Both the position numbers and the translations under genes were made by a program. Of a stretch of DNA of 64,000 nucleotides, positions 35,571 to 49,040 are shown in pieces. A model generated the notes under the pieces. It did no database searches and was not told the DNA's origin. It was given only the letters and a program-made list of their open reading frames with translations. Source of the DNA: Stratiolaelaps scimitus (lineage: Eukaryota; Arthropoda; Arachnida; Mesostigmata; Laelapidae); NCBI GenBank assembly GCA_019614645.1, contig JABWDB010000035.1, forward strand, positions 992,001 to 1,056,000, in the 5' to 3' direction. Numbering within the stretch: the stretch's first letter is position 1; every line of letters starts with the position of its first letter.

Positions 35571-36478
35571 AAACCAGCTTCGGTGGGGCCCAGTGTGAAG
35601 TTGTTGGAAGCGACAGAGCCTCCCGGTCACTGCCGGTCCTTCGTCGATACCAAAGAAACAACGCCATCTACAGCTGTTCAATGTACTATATACATCGATA
35701 GCTTGAGTATGAGACGTGTGCATTTTGCATGCGGCGAATGTCGGCATGCTGACTGCAGCACGTTGAACCGTGCCGACTAGCTTGAATCACGCTAGAGATG
35801 ATAACCATAGACAGGGTCGTCATTCTCAAACGAGGTGCACATATGATTAGGGTAGAGCCGTCACTGCAGACTCGGCGATGGTTCACTCAGTACGGCCAGG
35901 TCGTACAGCTCAATTTGGGGTCATTTGTTGCAGCGTCGTCAACGCATGCGAATCAGTTCCAGGAGACGGCACTCTCGCTGTAATCTCCGCTTTTACGATC
36001 GCCGTCCAAGTGCTACTCGCCGCCAAGTGGTAACATCGAACCTGTTCATCGAAAGGATAATCATAACTTCTCGATACGATTGGGCTGCTAATAGATATTG
36101 AGTGGCCATTTGAGCTATGTGTGCATGCAGAACTTCGTTCATCATCATAGCCCACACAAACATACCCAAACACAGTCAAACTCATCGACATGTGTCAGTG
36201 CCCGTGCAGGTTCAGTGTCAATGAACTTCAGTGCGTGATGAACCTATTGAACATCAATGTGTCTGTCTTCTCGTTGGATATCTTTGTGTTCTACGCCCCA
36301 TCATCCATCACTAGATTACTCATCAGTTCAGTGAACAGGATACACACACGAAATTACCTCGGTGATCATGTACGAACGGAGAAGTTCACCCTTACATAAC
36401 GGACAATACTGCACAGCTTAATTAGTTTCGATAGTAATTATAGTAATGATAAATTATATCTTATTATTTGATTATCTA

Positions 36479-36495
36479 TTCTTCTTCTTCTTATT

Positions 36496-36526
<31 letters not shown>

Positions 36527-36539
36527 TTATTATTATTAT
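36479..36539. repeat. (CTT)n / (ATT)n triplet repeat
   Basis: CTT units followed by TTA/ATT units, with one T5 interruption. It encodes artificial poly-Tyr in the overlapping frame. Confidence 0.95.
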
Positions 36540-39235
36540 GGGAGGGACCCTTCTGACGGCTCTAACAGTAAAATAAAAGATGCTCGTATTATTGTCATTA
36601 TTATTATTACAATTATTAATTACAGAATACTAGTGTTACAGTATGCCACTGAATCGATGCTACTGAGAGTTCAAAGGACATTTCTCCGCTCGATGAATGA
36701 CGACCTTAGAGAAACGATATCCAGACGGATACTAGCTCTTTGCTTAGATAAATCGCTTCCACGAGCTTCAGCGTCGAAGCGTTGGCCAGAGACATGCAGA
36801 TCAACCAGCCTGCAGGAACTATGACATGATCTTACTTTGTATCATTTTCCCGCCAAGTTCCTAGCAAGCAGCTTCCTGCGTCAGGCTCATCTAGCACTGG
36901 ATAGTGAGGCGTATGGGATTGGTGTGAAAGTATCAGGCCTCTGATCACTGGCAAACGCCAAATATGACATGTGTACTCATATTCGAAATGACGGCCGCAG
37001 TTTGAGGCGGTTTGACCACAATGTAATCCTGGCTCGCCGTGATGTTATGGGAAATGTAAGGCATCCAAAAAAAGCCGCGATGAATAATAACAACGGAACA
37101 AATCAGCCGTGTCGGACAGTATGCCCACCTTGGTGAAGTAGATGTTCGAAGACCAGAGATAGAAGAGCTTCTGTTATGATTTGCCAACGAACGGCCTCCT
37201 CCAGCTCCTGAGCTCCGTCGACCCTCTGCTGTGAGGACGATAGGCTCACCCGAATCGCGAGAGCTCAGTAGAGTTCATCAGAACACGTGGGGGATGTTAA
37301 TTCCCTCAATCGTCGTGAAGGTTTTACGATGACAGAACTATCGACTATCGACGAAAGTATAAAACGAGGAAACGAGAAGTTCCTTTTGAATAATATCCGT
37401 TGTCATCGTGACAAGTGGATATAAGTGGGTGTCCTTTTTCCCCGGCGTAACCTGTTATACCTACCCTCAAAGATTTTTCATTGTTCAACACTACGCGGTT
37501 TCTAGCCCATTCCACCACAGGTGGACAGTAGGCCCGTCGTAAACAAGCATATGCCACCCGAACGCCGTCTCGAAGAGGCACTCAACCAATGAATGGAAAG
37601 TATAGCACGGCTGCCATCGTGCGCATGGCTACGCGCTGACGATATATTGTTGACAATCTGCCACTCGCTCGAAGTCGGAGTGTCGTAAACTTTCTAGCGG
37701 CAAACGGCGCCCGAGCGACGCCTGCGTAATGTGGAAACTTATTTTCACTTACTGTGCGACTGAGCCGTAGCCGTGACACGGTTGTCTCAGACAGATCTTG
37801 ACACAGATAATCGCTTGGAGGCGCTACGTGGCGTTATCAGAAGCGCCGGGCTACCGTTCGGGAATATGACGACAAAATGCGAATCAGAGCAGCTACCCAG
37901 GCTGGAATTACTTCTAGATCGCCCACTGTTCTCAAAAACGACTCTAATGTTTCCTGTGGTGAACGCATCGGCGTCGTAAGAAACGCACAGAGTATCTCTA
38001 CGCCAGTCCCAGTACCCGTAAAACTAGCACAGCTGATTGGATATCGATTTACTGTAATGCTCGAGTAGTTAGCTATATATCGAAAGCCTCCGTAGTAATT
38101 CACCAATGAGGCTTGTCTGCGCAGTAGTCTCTAAACAGTGCGCTCAATTCTCATCGATAAATGATGTCGTTGAAACGCTTCATGTTTGTTATACTACATT
38201 GTTAAACACGAAAACATTGATGTTCGTAAATAAATGCTGAGACCAGACCGCAGGCATTCAGTTGGCGTGACGTCAACGTCTAAATGTGTATATCCGGATT
38301 TCTTGCTTTCTGTTGGTGACCTAATAACCCCCGAGGTAAAGTGAATGGCCTTGTCCTGGCGGCCTCCTCGCTGCCAATCCGCCATCGGCACGGCACCTAT
38401 TAAGCTTTTACGTATCATTATGAAGATATGTTCTATCCTGATGATTCTGGTGCCGGCTAACTTCCTGCTTTCACATAATTTCCTTGAGCTGTTTCTTTTT
38501 TTATCGCCAGCCAAATAGTATCTTCTCCTACTCGCCTACCGACGACCGACGACCGACAACATTTGCGTAGCACTATACATATGTATATACCATAGTACAC
38601 GCTCTACACATTTGGATTCAACTAAATTTCTATCTCAATGGAAATTCTACCTTATTCTCACTATTATCATGTTATGTTCCTTGTTGTTGCTGTTGTTGTT
38701 GTTTTTCGGTTGCTTTATTGCGGTCTTGTCGTCGTGTGAACCCAATAAATATCGCACATCATTACGTCAACTGACGGGAGAGCCCACCTGCACGCGTCGA
38801 AACAACGGAGCCAAGACTGTACACTTGACAAAAAGTAGCCTACTCGCTATCCGCTATTATTATTATTATCATCGCCTATTAAAATGGTTGTCGTCCATCG
38901 TTCAAGTAAGTGCCGAATATGAAAAATTGCCTTTGCTGGCCGATTCTAGCGTTTTGCTCGATCGAACCAAACTGTGGCCGAACGAACGACATTCACTATA
39001 TATATATATATACAATGGCATTTGCAGATTTATCGTTTGACTCGCTGTGCGGTCTCACTTGTTGTACGACATCTTTGTATCGTTATATTTCCAATTGTAA
39101 AATGCGGAGACAGCTGTTTGATCGCGTGGACTACGCGAGAGTGGTATAGTCTTCCTGAGAATAATAAGCTGACAAGAATACTGTCCCGATCGGGGCCTGG
39201 GGTCGAAAAACCAAATTATGAAAGAGGAGATATGA

Positions 39236-39272
39236 CAATAATAATAATTAATAATAATAATAATAATAATAA
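39236..39272. repeat. (AAT)n triplet repeat
   Basis: AAT repeat with one TTA interruption; it encodes artificial poly-Asn in an overlapping frame. Confidence 0.95.
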
Positions 39273-40716
39273 GCAGAAGGAACACCGTACCAGAGAGGTC
39301 GGTCGAGTGTTATTTCAACTCTGCGTTCTGTCGCTTACGATTTCTACATAGGAATATTAATGCGTTTCTCGTATGCGATCTTCATTTTGATACAGTGATG
39401 CCACATTGGACAGAAACAGCGTGGTGGCCAATCGCACACGCAGTGATGACCGAATATTATTTACATAGCCTTACACTTGGACAATGGCAGAAAAATCATC
39501 TGAACCGCTTCCTGGGATCAGGTACACATCACAGCTTACAGGGGGCTACTTACCACCCATGTGATAACTCACTGGACTCGTCTAGATTACCTGATCAAGA
39601 GGGATTGCCTTATCTCATTGGCCGAACGTCTGTCGAATGTGTATTGATTTTCATATTATTAGTTGCTTTGATCCTTTACACTATGACGGATTTTGGATAA
39701 TTAGGCGACAATCGACGATGGCGTACCATAATTTCTAGCCTAACCGCAGACGTGGCGTCATTGTGTGAACGTCGAATTTCCAAAGCGAATGGGAAATTGC
39801 ACTATTTCCCAACACTTCGTATCGTCCAGTCGAAAACACGACCAGTTCTGTAAGAGGAGCGAAACACAAGTGCTCCCTTTACGAGCAGCAGCAGGAATCA
39901 CAAAGAGAGCAGAACATTTCCGCGCTTTCAGCCAGCCAATCCGGCTTCTCTCCACAAAATGGCGATGTCAGACATCTGCGGCGCCTGCTCCTCGACGATG
40001 TCGAACACATCGAAAATCGTCCACAACAGCCGCCCCGTCGACCATCCCGCTCGAACAATATTTATAGCCGCATTTCACCGGTGATCCGACTGGCGGTAGC
40101 ACTAGCAAAGTCGAATCCGGACGTTTCGAACCTGAAACCGGGAGCCGGGCAGATGAACGAATCCAATTCACCGACTCCATTCAAATTGAGCCGAAGCTCG
40201 ACCGTCAGTCAACAAGTGCGCGAGCACCTGACAACTCTGGGCTAATACCAACACGCCAATACGCGCGTAGGCACGGCCACCGATGAGAGTCGTAATAATA
40301 GTCTCGTCAAAATATCGCAATAAATTTTGCAAAATCAACCCACCCCCAACGCACACACACACAGAGCCTGGGCCTGTGTCCCTCCCGCTTGGTCTGACCG
40401 CCCGATCGACCGACCGCCCTACCGACTCGCATCTTCCGTTGGCCACAGCCGCTGCTGCTACCGCGACAACGACAACTATAGCTGCTCGTAATCATAACGA
40501 AATTATACAACGACACGTATCGACAACGACGACGACGACGACAACAGTGGCCGAATGAGATTTGAATAGATCGGACGGGACAACTGGGAACGAGAGAGAG
40601 AAAAAAGATTGAATTCGTTTTTTTTGTTTGTGTTTGTCGTCGCCGGTCTATTTTTTGGTGAGGTGTCATAAACGTGGCAACGTGCTACGCCTTAGCACCT
40701 GCGCGTGGATCTTGCA

Positions 40717-40753
40717 ATATATATATATATATCTATATATATATATATATATA
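40717..40753. repeat. (TA)n microsatellite
   Basis: TA run of about 37 bases with one C interruption. Confidence 0.95.
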
Positions 40754-43019
40754 ACGCACTTTGTACACGGACGCTCTGGCTCTTGCGTGGGGAAAGGCTG
40801 AGGGTGGATAAAGGGTGAAAAATAGGTGCTGGCGAATATCGAAAGAAAAAACAAGAACAATGTATGTCTCTCTCGATTTTGTGTGCTGGACGTTTAACGC
40901 CCCATGCAATGGTGCTAATTCCAGTTGAAACGTTCGTATTTCTTGCTAGGTTTGGGCAGGAATCGTTCAGGAAACATGCCTTCCACATCCTTGTGTGATA
41001 GCCTGCAATGATCACTAGCGTACATGGATCGTATGGGTCAAGCGTAAAGGTCAACAACTAATGCACTTAGGTGGCGCGGTTTTTCGACGAGATCAAATGG
41101 GCCAACAAGCTACTCAGCTACTAGCTTGTCTGGACGATATGCTAACGTGTCGAAGGGCCTCGGGGAGGGGTGTTCTACGATTGCTTCAATCCTCTGTGGA
41201 GATCATCACGCTATAGTTGCTTATATTGCTATATATTATAGGTATATTGCTGAAAATGAGTAACGTGTTTTGCTTGGCGTTACTAGTTGCTATTGTAATT
41301 AAGCTGTCTAAAGGATTGCATCGGATGTCAATCACTCAGAGTGGTGCGGACGGCTATGACGGGCGACTCGACACGCTAATGAGCGACGCCGGCGTTGAAA
41401 TGATTGTTTTTGTGGCCGACAATGTCAATAACAAAAGCAGGACTTGCCCAGTCGCCGCGGCAGCTCTATCAGCTGAATGGTTTGCTGTCAAGCTGAAGAC
41501 GCCTGGTTCGAACCCCGTCACGCTACAGTTCGTTATAAATGCGGAAGAAATTGTCCTTTATAGTTTCGTTATGGTCGCAATAGGCGCTCCATAGATTCCG
41601 GAGTGATCCATTCCAAACGGCCCTCCGGAACGAGATAACATGTGCATAGCTTCACGGGACGGAGCCGATCGTTATCGCAGATTGCAATCATTGGGGAAGA
41701 TTGCATTTAGATTGCTGGAAATGTAATCAGCTACATAGAGATTTCCATGTGCGTGCACGGCCCACATTCTGCACGAGCGATCAAAATTACAGTGGTAACG
41801 ACGGGCGCCATGGCACAGCGAGCGATCTGCTGCAGAGCGGATTATCCTGCTCGGCCAATTGCCCCCTGCTGACCATTTGGCAATCTCTGCCACTGAAATG
41901 TTCAGATTATTCGACCATCTACCGTAAACACGGACACAACGACAAAAGCAGAAAATTATGCCTAGGAAGCTTGGCATGTGCCGACAATGAGAATCTGTTT
42001 CAGAGCGAGCATGAGTTTTCCTCTACCACCTGCCCACGAGTTGGTTCGAGCCCATTTGGCTGCGTGGTCCAATCCCTGGAAGTGGTCCGGTGCGATGCAA
42101 CATGGCCGGCTGGGGTCAAACATTCGTCGTTTAATTTGTTGTTCACACCGCCGCCGGGATTCGTCTCGGAGACGCCACCCCGCTGAAGCTGCATGCCTCA
42201 CTCTCGCATGTCACGCATCTTTGACAAAAAAAAGTGTCAACCCACTAGATATACATGATATCTCATCTCGCGAAGGTGTACGCTACGCCAGCATACATAT
42301 ACCGTTCGCTGGCTTCCCGGAAGCGACTGCACCAGCAGCAATATTATAAGTAGGTATATTATGATAATTATTGTTGTCATTGATCCATGATATTTGTCAA
42401 GTAGATGCTTGTAGTGCTATGGCAGCACACTTGTTGTACTGATTCATCCCATGATAAACTACCCGTTCGTATCGTTCGTTATCTGTTGGATACATCGGAT
42501 CGGGCCTTGATATCATGCGTGTCACAATTTTTCAGCTTGGTTATCTTGTTATCATCGTTATCATCGGCAGCAGTCGCAGTGATAATCGAACGAATGATAA
42601 CAGTTTTATTTATAAGATCGTATCAGATCTGCTCATTTTCTGCGTGCATATTCGTCCGGCGTTCACGGCAAAACAACAAATCAAGATATTGAAATGATTA
42701 CTACTATAACAGTCCACTGAGGAGAGTACACAAACGAACGCGAGCTACACCTAAAGACAAACTAGGCATCTGTCGCTATCGGCGCCGCCAGCTGCCGCCG
42801 TTGACTACTAGAACAGACGAACGAACCAACGAATGTAATCGTACCACCAGCCGCAGTAGTTCGCCATGGACAGCGTACATGGGCGATAGGAGAAGCTAGA
42901 ATATTGAGGAGCATATGCGTTAGTTGTTTTGCCGTCGAGAAACGTCCCCGCGGCTGGCCGAAACGGGCCAATGTTTTCAGGTGTCAATCATGAATAATTT
43001 CAAGGGGCGGCGAAGACGC

Positions 43020-43651
43020 CGACCCCGCTGGCGCTTCGTGGCAACGACGACTGAGGACCCCGACAGGCGCACCATTCTGTTCTAGTAGTTGCAGTAGTAG
43101 TGTAGCACACAACAACCCGTCACAGCCGTCGCGCCACTGCAGCCACTCTTAGCAGGCACTCTGCCTGTACCAAACAGATTGACGTGTTCAAATAAACTAA
43201 AGAAAGACAACGGCAAATGAAAAAAAAAATAGCTAGCACTAACGCATCAGCTTGAAGCCTGTCAATGCCAAGAAGTATTCGCTCACCGGCTGAGCTCAGC
43301 ATCACCACAGTGGAGGCTAGTGCCGCCGCCGCCGCCGCTGCTAATGCGCCGCTGCGGTGGCCAAGCAAAGAGCAATCGGCGGCGGAAGAAATGGTCGCTC
43401 GTACTTGCGTTGTATGTACACTACCACCGCACACTCCCTCCGCGCCGGGCTTTCTGTACGGAATGGCAATGACCGTTACGATCGCTGCCGCGGCTCTGAT
43501 GTCGTCGACGACGTCCGCAATCCGCTTTCCGACTCGATTGACGGTCACATCGTCGTCAACAACGTCATCATCAGTAACAGCAGCAGTGCTCGCTCTTGAC
43601 TCGTTCACCATTATCAGCTCGAAGAAGCGCGCACTGAGTGTATTCTCTTAG
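43020..43651. other. GC-rich island with long frames on both strands
   Basis: GC-rich block with GCC/GCT repeats near 43320-43345 (poly-Ala in either direction). A 163-codon minus frame (43611-43120) starts MVNESRASTAAVTDDDVVDD and ends with a hydrophobic LVLAIFFFICRCLSLVYL stretch. A 128-codon plus frame overlaps it. Neither has a recognisable domain, and the mutual overlap argues that low stop density explains both. A promoter-proximal island is an alternative. Confidence 0.35.
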
Positions 43652-44205
43652 CCCTCATGTGTTTCTCGTTTGCAGTTTGTCTGAGGGGTCGTGATAGGTC
43701 GTTCGGGACGTGCGTGTGCGTCGGTCTGTGTTTGTTGTGTATTCACATAAGCAATGTCTGTTGACGAAACCCCCCTGTGGCATTGGCCAAGTCATCGGCG
43801 GAAGTGCTTTACGTGCTATGCCCTTCTTGCTGATAAGCGTACAGCGAATGGAGCGACAAGGAGACGATACAGAATATAATGGAGAGAGAGGAGCGTTCAT
43901 CAAAGATCACTGCTACAATTTGATGTATGCGTTGTCCATCGTCGTGGCTCGAACGAGACATGAGGATGACGCGATTGTACCCACGTCGTCTATCAATATT
44001 TTACCCTGGGTAGCGTTTCGTTCTATTTTACTGACTTTACAGAAATTGACGTATAACGATTTTGCACAAAAATTAACAATGTCAGTTAATAGCGATCACG
44101 TTCACCTGCAAAGTTACGTGGACGCTGTCTCTCATTGAGCTGAACTGGTGGCACGGTGCGAGAACCTCCTCGAATATTTTCCGTTGTTTCAATAATATAG
44201 ATGCG

Positions 44206-44430
44206 TTGACAGCTCGACGACTTAGGGAGATAGCTGATTTTCTTTGGGGTGTGCCCTTTCGACAAACAGGACGCCTCGTGCGTCCTGTTCCCACACAGTA
44301 CAACTTTATTTCATTTCCTGCCGTCGTTCCTTCCGTCCTCCTGCAGTGTCCCCTATGCGAAGCTCGTTTCTCGTGCTGGGGCCTACACGTCGTAATGCGT
44401 TCCCATTTCGCGCGGGCAAGACTGACTTGA
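44206..44430 (+). pseudogene. Possible zinc-finger-bearing retroelement fragment
   Basis: A 74-codon frame contains QCPLCEARFSCWGLHVVMRS followed by HFARA. The spacing CPLC-x3-F-x4-L with a terminal His resembles a C2H2 finger in which the third ligand has been replaced by Val. Some non-LTR retrotransposons carry N-terminal fingers of this style. There is no RT nearby, so the assignment is weak. The 10-bp hairpin at 44265-44289 lies inside the frame. Confidence 0.25.
44265..44289. repeat. Perfect 10-bp hairpin
   Basis: AACAGGACGC, loop CTCGT, GCGTCCTGTT. No function is evident. Confidence 0.8.
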
Positions 44431-45874
44431 TGAACACGTTCGCCGAGCCGTAGCTCCCGGGGGGAACTGTCGCCGGGGCCGCCCGTGCCGTGGGAAGCTA
44501 TTCTTAACTGTGAGGTAGTCTATCAAAGCGCGAAAAGGAGGCTGACCTGAACCGGGTGGATGAAATCACCATGTGATTACAAAGGTGTCATTTTCATGAT
44601 TACTTCGCGTTGCGTTCGATGTTGCTTGTTTGTTTTTTTCTATAAGATCGATCGCAGATTGAACATGACGCATCGTATATCACTGACAAGAGAGTTGCAA
44701 TCGCTTTGGCTTCAATGAAAAGGCTTGTATCAGCAGCATGGCCTGCAATCTATGTTAGGGGTGTGGCCCATCTCGTAAAGACTACTCGTATCCTGGGTTA
44801 CTTGACTTTTGTTGCCCGTTAAAGATTGAGGTCTTAGCGCAACATGAACGATGCGGAGGGCTTGTCTAAGCATGAGTGTCGGTATTCGTCGGAATTTTCC
44901 TGTCTCGAGCACATTGAGTTCCTGAAAATCGCAGGTCCAATCCGTGACCTGAGGGCGCCGGAAACTGTCCACTGCATGCGTGCCCCCTTTGTGCGAGCGG
45001 ATGAAAGGTCTTTCCAGGCTGTGCAATAGCGGTCTTAAGATATGCGTTACCCTGATTGGCGTAGGACAACCTGAACTTAAGCGGTTCAAGGTGTCCGATA
45101 ACGATGTTTGGGTATTTGAAGAAAAAAAAAGTTATGCGGTGCCTTAAATAGCAAAAGGTTTCTGTCTAGAGCTTAATAAGCATAAGAAACGTGCTCGGGT
45201 TGTATCACGCTTGCTAAGTCCCCGATAGAAGAATCCCAAGATCTTCAGTAAGATTGGCATTTCTTAGTAGAGCACCATTGTTCGTTCAAGACAACCTATT
45301 GCTTTTTGTCGACTTTCAGCTCAAACTGGCCCAATAAATAGAAAACGCTAATTGTGATGATTTCGGATGACACATCACGGCGCAAGTTGATTTCGCCCAT
45401 TGCAAGGTCACCATTATATCAGTATATGGACAGTACTGATTTCATAGAACAACCTAAAATTTACAAATATAACTACGGCTCACATTATCCGACTCTGTTG
45501 ACAAGGCCGACATGCAAGTTAACTGGCAAAAACTAAAGTGTAACGTGCAGGAAACAAGTCAATGCTTCCTGATTCAAGTAGCTCTGATCAGTGAGTAGTC
45601 TAACTAATGGGCAATTAAGCCACCATGCGGGGTTGGTTGCATTTTGTCCGTTGCTCGAAGCAACGGTACGAGATCACATCGATTCGCGTGTGCCCGGTAC
45701 GAATTGTAATCGATTACAACCGGGAAGATCGTAATTGCAAAAGCTCGATGTAGCGCGCTCACTGCTAGACGAGAAGTCCAGAAGAGCCAATCAATAGAAA
45801 TTTTGTAGTTAAACGTCAAAGCAGCATTGGCCTTCATGGGGCAGCACTTTCGTGATAGTGCCAATAACACTATC

Positions 45875-45905
<31 letters not shown>

Positions 45906-48381
45906 GTAAAGTCGCGTACGGTCGTCACACGCGTTAAAATTTGACGACAGCCAATCAGAAAAGGATTCACTCTCACTCGGAATCGAATACACGCTTGAAT
46001 TTCTGCGAAAAGTTCGATTCGTGACCTCGTCAGGTTGCTGCAGGAATATATGCAAGATGACGAATTGGCACTTACCGTCGTGCGGCTGACACGAGCGTAC
46101 AAATATTGTGCCCTGGAAACAACGAGGCGAAATACAGTTGGCAAGTGTTTGCTCTTGCTTGAGCTAACCGGTGAATAGCCAAGTTTGTTCAAACACTTAT
46201 TTATGTGCTAGATGAGTACAATACATGGATTGAACTTAAAAACTGGCAAATGTTGCTACGAGCGGATAAGGCGAAACGATAATATACGTATATATATATA
46301 TTCTTCCAGCGTAAGGTCGGACTCAGTCGAGACGTTCTAGCTGCTCGAAAAACAACTGCTCTGGTCACCACTACGTTCTAGATCATGACACATTGTTGGG
46401 TGCTCAAAAGAAGCCTGAATATATCATCTGTACATAATATGTATATATGTATATCATACGATACGCGATGGTATACACGAATAAAAAACGTCGCTACACA
46501 ATGGCCCCGTATTGCGAATGGCTCTTCACAGGTTGTTGTTTTCACTGTTATTCAACGTTTACGCAATCCCGTATCTATATATTTATCTTCTTAATAAACT
46601 ACGCTTTCAATCAGTCAAACTGCTCAACGTCCGAGAGCTTGACGAACGTATGACTGATATCGGCAGGGCAATTTTCTCCTGAAACGGTTCATTTAAGCCG
46701 ATGAAATACGACGACAACGAGGAGAGTGTTTCGTCGCGAAAATAGCCTTCACACGCCGGTGCTCTATTGTCTAATACAACGTGTGGAGATAGCGAAAATA
46801 TTCGCTCCCCGCTTGATGTGGCTCGCCGTCAATCTGTACAAATTTTAGTGTTTGCTGTCTTGTGTGTCGATGTGATGCCTCAAGAGGAGTGGAATCCAGT
46901 AAGAGCATTAGCACGCCCGTCTACCCAATTGCTGTATCTCCCCATCGTCGCTCTTCTGTTTGGCTGATCCACGTGTGCTTCCTGTGTCCCCCCCTGTACA
47001 GCTGGCCTATACAGGGTCATCTATCTGTCTATCAACATATAACAACGACCCTACGCCCCCGGGCTTAGCACCGGGTTTAGATATCTAGTACCCATAGCAG
47101 CCACCAGAGCCTCAGCTCTACCGCCGCTCCCAGCCGGCCATTCCGAAGAGTGCCCCTTGTATTATTTTGCTAGTATGGCCTGGCGCAGAAAATGATCAGT
47201 CGCAGCCGCCGTGTCAATCTTTGGTTGTCGCTCAAACACTCGAGGGGAGACTTCGCATCGTCAGACAGCCGGCTTGACGATATGGACCCTGCTTTTCGGA
47301 TGTCAAGCAGGTACACCCCGCCAGCGACAGCGTCGCGACTCAAACGGGCACTAAAGCACTTCAGCCGAACGTTTGCGCCCCCCGGCCCCCCGAGCTAAAC
47401 GCCGGTTAGAGGTCACCCGAAAACGCACGGAGCCAGTAGCAGTCAATCGAATTTTGTTGCATTCGTTTGCGCGTCAACCGCATATGACGACAAACAAACA
47501 AATAAGTGGCAGCGGTCGTGGGGCCGGCATTGTGTATCAGCTGGCTTCAAAGCAGCTGTTGTAATCATGGCGAGGCGTAACTCAGGCGTTCGTCGTCGAA
47601 TCGCGTATTTTAATCCCACGATCAATTGAGGGACGAGCACCAGAAAACACAATGGTGTCAACTCAATGACGGCCTATGTATGGACGGCCGATATAAGTGG
47701 TTGTATTCAGCGACGATTATCGTCCGACGGGTCATTCGTATACCTGGCATATATATATGATATATATATTGATTGCACGGATGCTATGATGATTCGAGAC
47801 GGAACCAATCGCCGACAAAAAAAAATGGAGCTCATATCGATCCGATATGCCTGCATTGACTAGAGGAGCAAGCAACGAAACACAAGTGTAACGTCAGTAA
47901 CGAACATGGATAAAACATCGCGCGCTGAGTGATGAAAAAAAATAACCCACTTTCTAGTGAGCTATCCAATCGACGATCGTTCTGCTGCCGATGAGATCCT
48001 TTTCGATAGAATTTGATTCGGAAGAAGCGAGTTGTTATTGTGGTGCGAGCCATCGAATCCGCTGTTGTTCTCGCCCCGGCTCGTCCTTCTGCAATGACAT
48101 GCATCTTTGTTCCTTAGCTCCTGATGCTTGTTTACGCGGGACTACATTTTCGACTGGATCGTTTCTGTTGATGTCGTGTCCCTTATGGGGCAAGGTCTGA
48201 TTGCGTCGAAGGGGTTTGGCCCTCAGCGGACCACCTCAGTCTGTAGTGGCAAAAGTCAAATCGTCGCCTGCCTCTGCCCGTACCTCGGTTGTCCGTAAAA
48301 GCGCTTTTGAAAACTACCCCGGGGAATTTGATTTGGAAAAATCAACAGGCCAAATGGATACCGGGGACAGTTGGCTTTGTG

Positions 48382-48577
48382 TAGTCACAGTGGTTTGGAG
48401 TTCTTTATCATCTTTCTTTATCTGAAGATTCTTGTCAGGTACGAGTAAGGCAGAGAAGAATAAGCAAAGGTGGCCCCAACAGGTCCTCATAGTAATACCT
48501 AAAGGTTAAGAGCTGAGGCCTGTCAGATAGGGGAACAGCTGAGGGTCAGCTCGAAAAACAGTTAGTCACAGTGGTTT
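48382..48577 (+). mobile_element. Element B copy 2, longest copy with 15-bp target duplications
   Basis: The 166-bp insert (48397-48562) is flanked by identical 15-bp repeats TAGTCACAGTGGTTT (48382-48396 and 48563-48577). Its last 93 bp (from GGTGGCCCCAACAGGTCCTC) match 2487-2579 with about one difference. It contains an internal inverted repeat (ACAGGTCCTCA ... TGAGGCCTGT) and ends GGGTCAGCTCGAAAAACAGT. The extra 5' portion, GGAGTTCTTTATCATC and onward, shows no tRNA, 5S or coding feature I can identify. High similarity between copies 46 kb apart suggests recent activity. Confidence 0.85.
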
Positions 48578-48641
48578 GTAAAGTGAGCCAGAGGGTTTCG
48601 AACGTTCGTGGCTGGCGACGAATTCGTTTAGGTTTTAATAA

Positions 48642-48822
48642 TGTTTCCGGGCTGAGTTCCAGCCTTAAACATTTAACGTCCACAGTATGGCTTTGGCATT
48701 GCTTCGAAAGACGAACCCCTGAGCGCTAATGTGCAACGGTGAGGATCGAACCCGTGCACTTACTTATATGCACCTTCGACTGCAAGGTTGGCGCAAACGA
48801 ATGCACCAGATTCGGCAACGGC
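48642..48822 (-). mobile_element. SINE-A copy 5
   Basis: The inverted copy runs from TTTCCGGGCTGAG through TAAACATTTAACGTCCACAG and AATGTGCAACGGTGAGGATC (B box region, complement of GGGTTCGATCC) to TTGGCGCAAACGAATGCACC at the head. Alignment with the 28.4-kb copy is clear throughout, though more diverged. It lies only about 65 bp beyond element B. No convincing target duplication is visible. Confidence 0.75.
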
Positions 48823-49040
48823 TGAAAAGTCTGTTTTGTGCTTTGCTATTTCGGCCGGGTCTTTCGTTATAGGTTTTATGTAATAATGAAACCCGGTGAT
48901 ATTCGCTTATGTGAATCGATTGCGAGAACATGTGTGATATTCGTGAAATCGAATCATCCTCTAACGTGAACAAAGTGCACGCCAAACAAAGTTCCAATTC
49001 TTCCCTGTTGTAGCATGGTCAAGAATTGAGATTGTATATG

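Larger units (their letters stand above)
35571..43019. other. Stretch without a recognised gene
   Basis: Contains (CTT)n/(ATT)n at 36479-36539, GTT/GCT triplets at 38681-38703, (AAT)n at 39236-39272, ACG triplets near 40515-40540 and (TA)n at 40717-40753. A frame at 41253-41594 (+) begins MSNVFCLALLVAIVIKLSKG, a possible signal or membrane segment, but the rest is unassigned. Near 40380-40560 and 34.7 kb the composition resembles 5' untranslated DNA. Confidence 0.45.
43652..48381. other. Stretch without a recognised gene
   Basis: Contains a perfect 10-bp hairpin (44265-44289), a possible degenerate zinc-finger fragment (44206-44430) and TA runs near 45880-45905 and 46290-46300. Several frames of 60-140 codons carry no known motif. 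Confidence 0.45.

Noticed and set aside
38612..39040. Possible membrane protein with a long Leu/Phe stretch
   Set aside because: The hydrophobic run is encoded by a GTT/TTG triplet repeat and later parts by microsatellites.
41440..41530. tRNA-like segment with GGTTCGAACCCC
   Set aside because: The B box is good, but T-stem pairing is broken, no acceptor stem forms and no shared extension with other repeats was found.
41672..41977. NLYVADY-like motif as a possible beta-propeller exon (minus strand)
   Set aside because: A single short match, with adjoining frames giving no support.
42040..42130. GGTTCGAGCCC B box-like motif as a SINE
   Set aside because: There is no matching A box and no second copy in the window.
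44500..44560. Similarity between 44.5 kb and 52.25 kb around GAAGCTGACCCGAA
   Set aside because: The shared pieces are short and occur in different order, so chance cannot be excluded.
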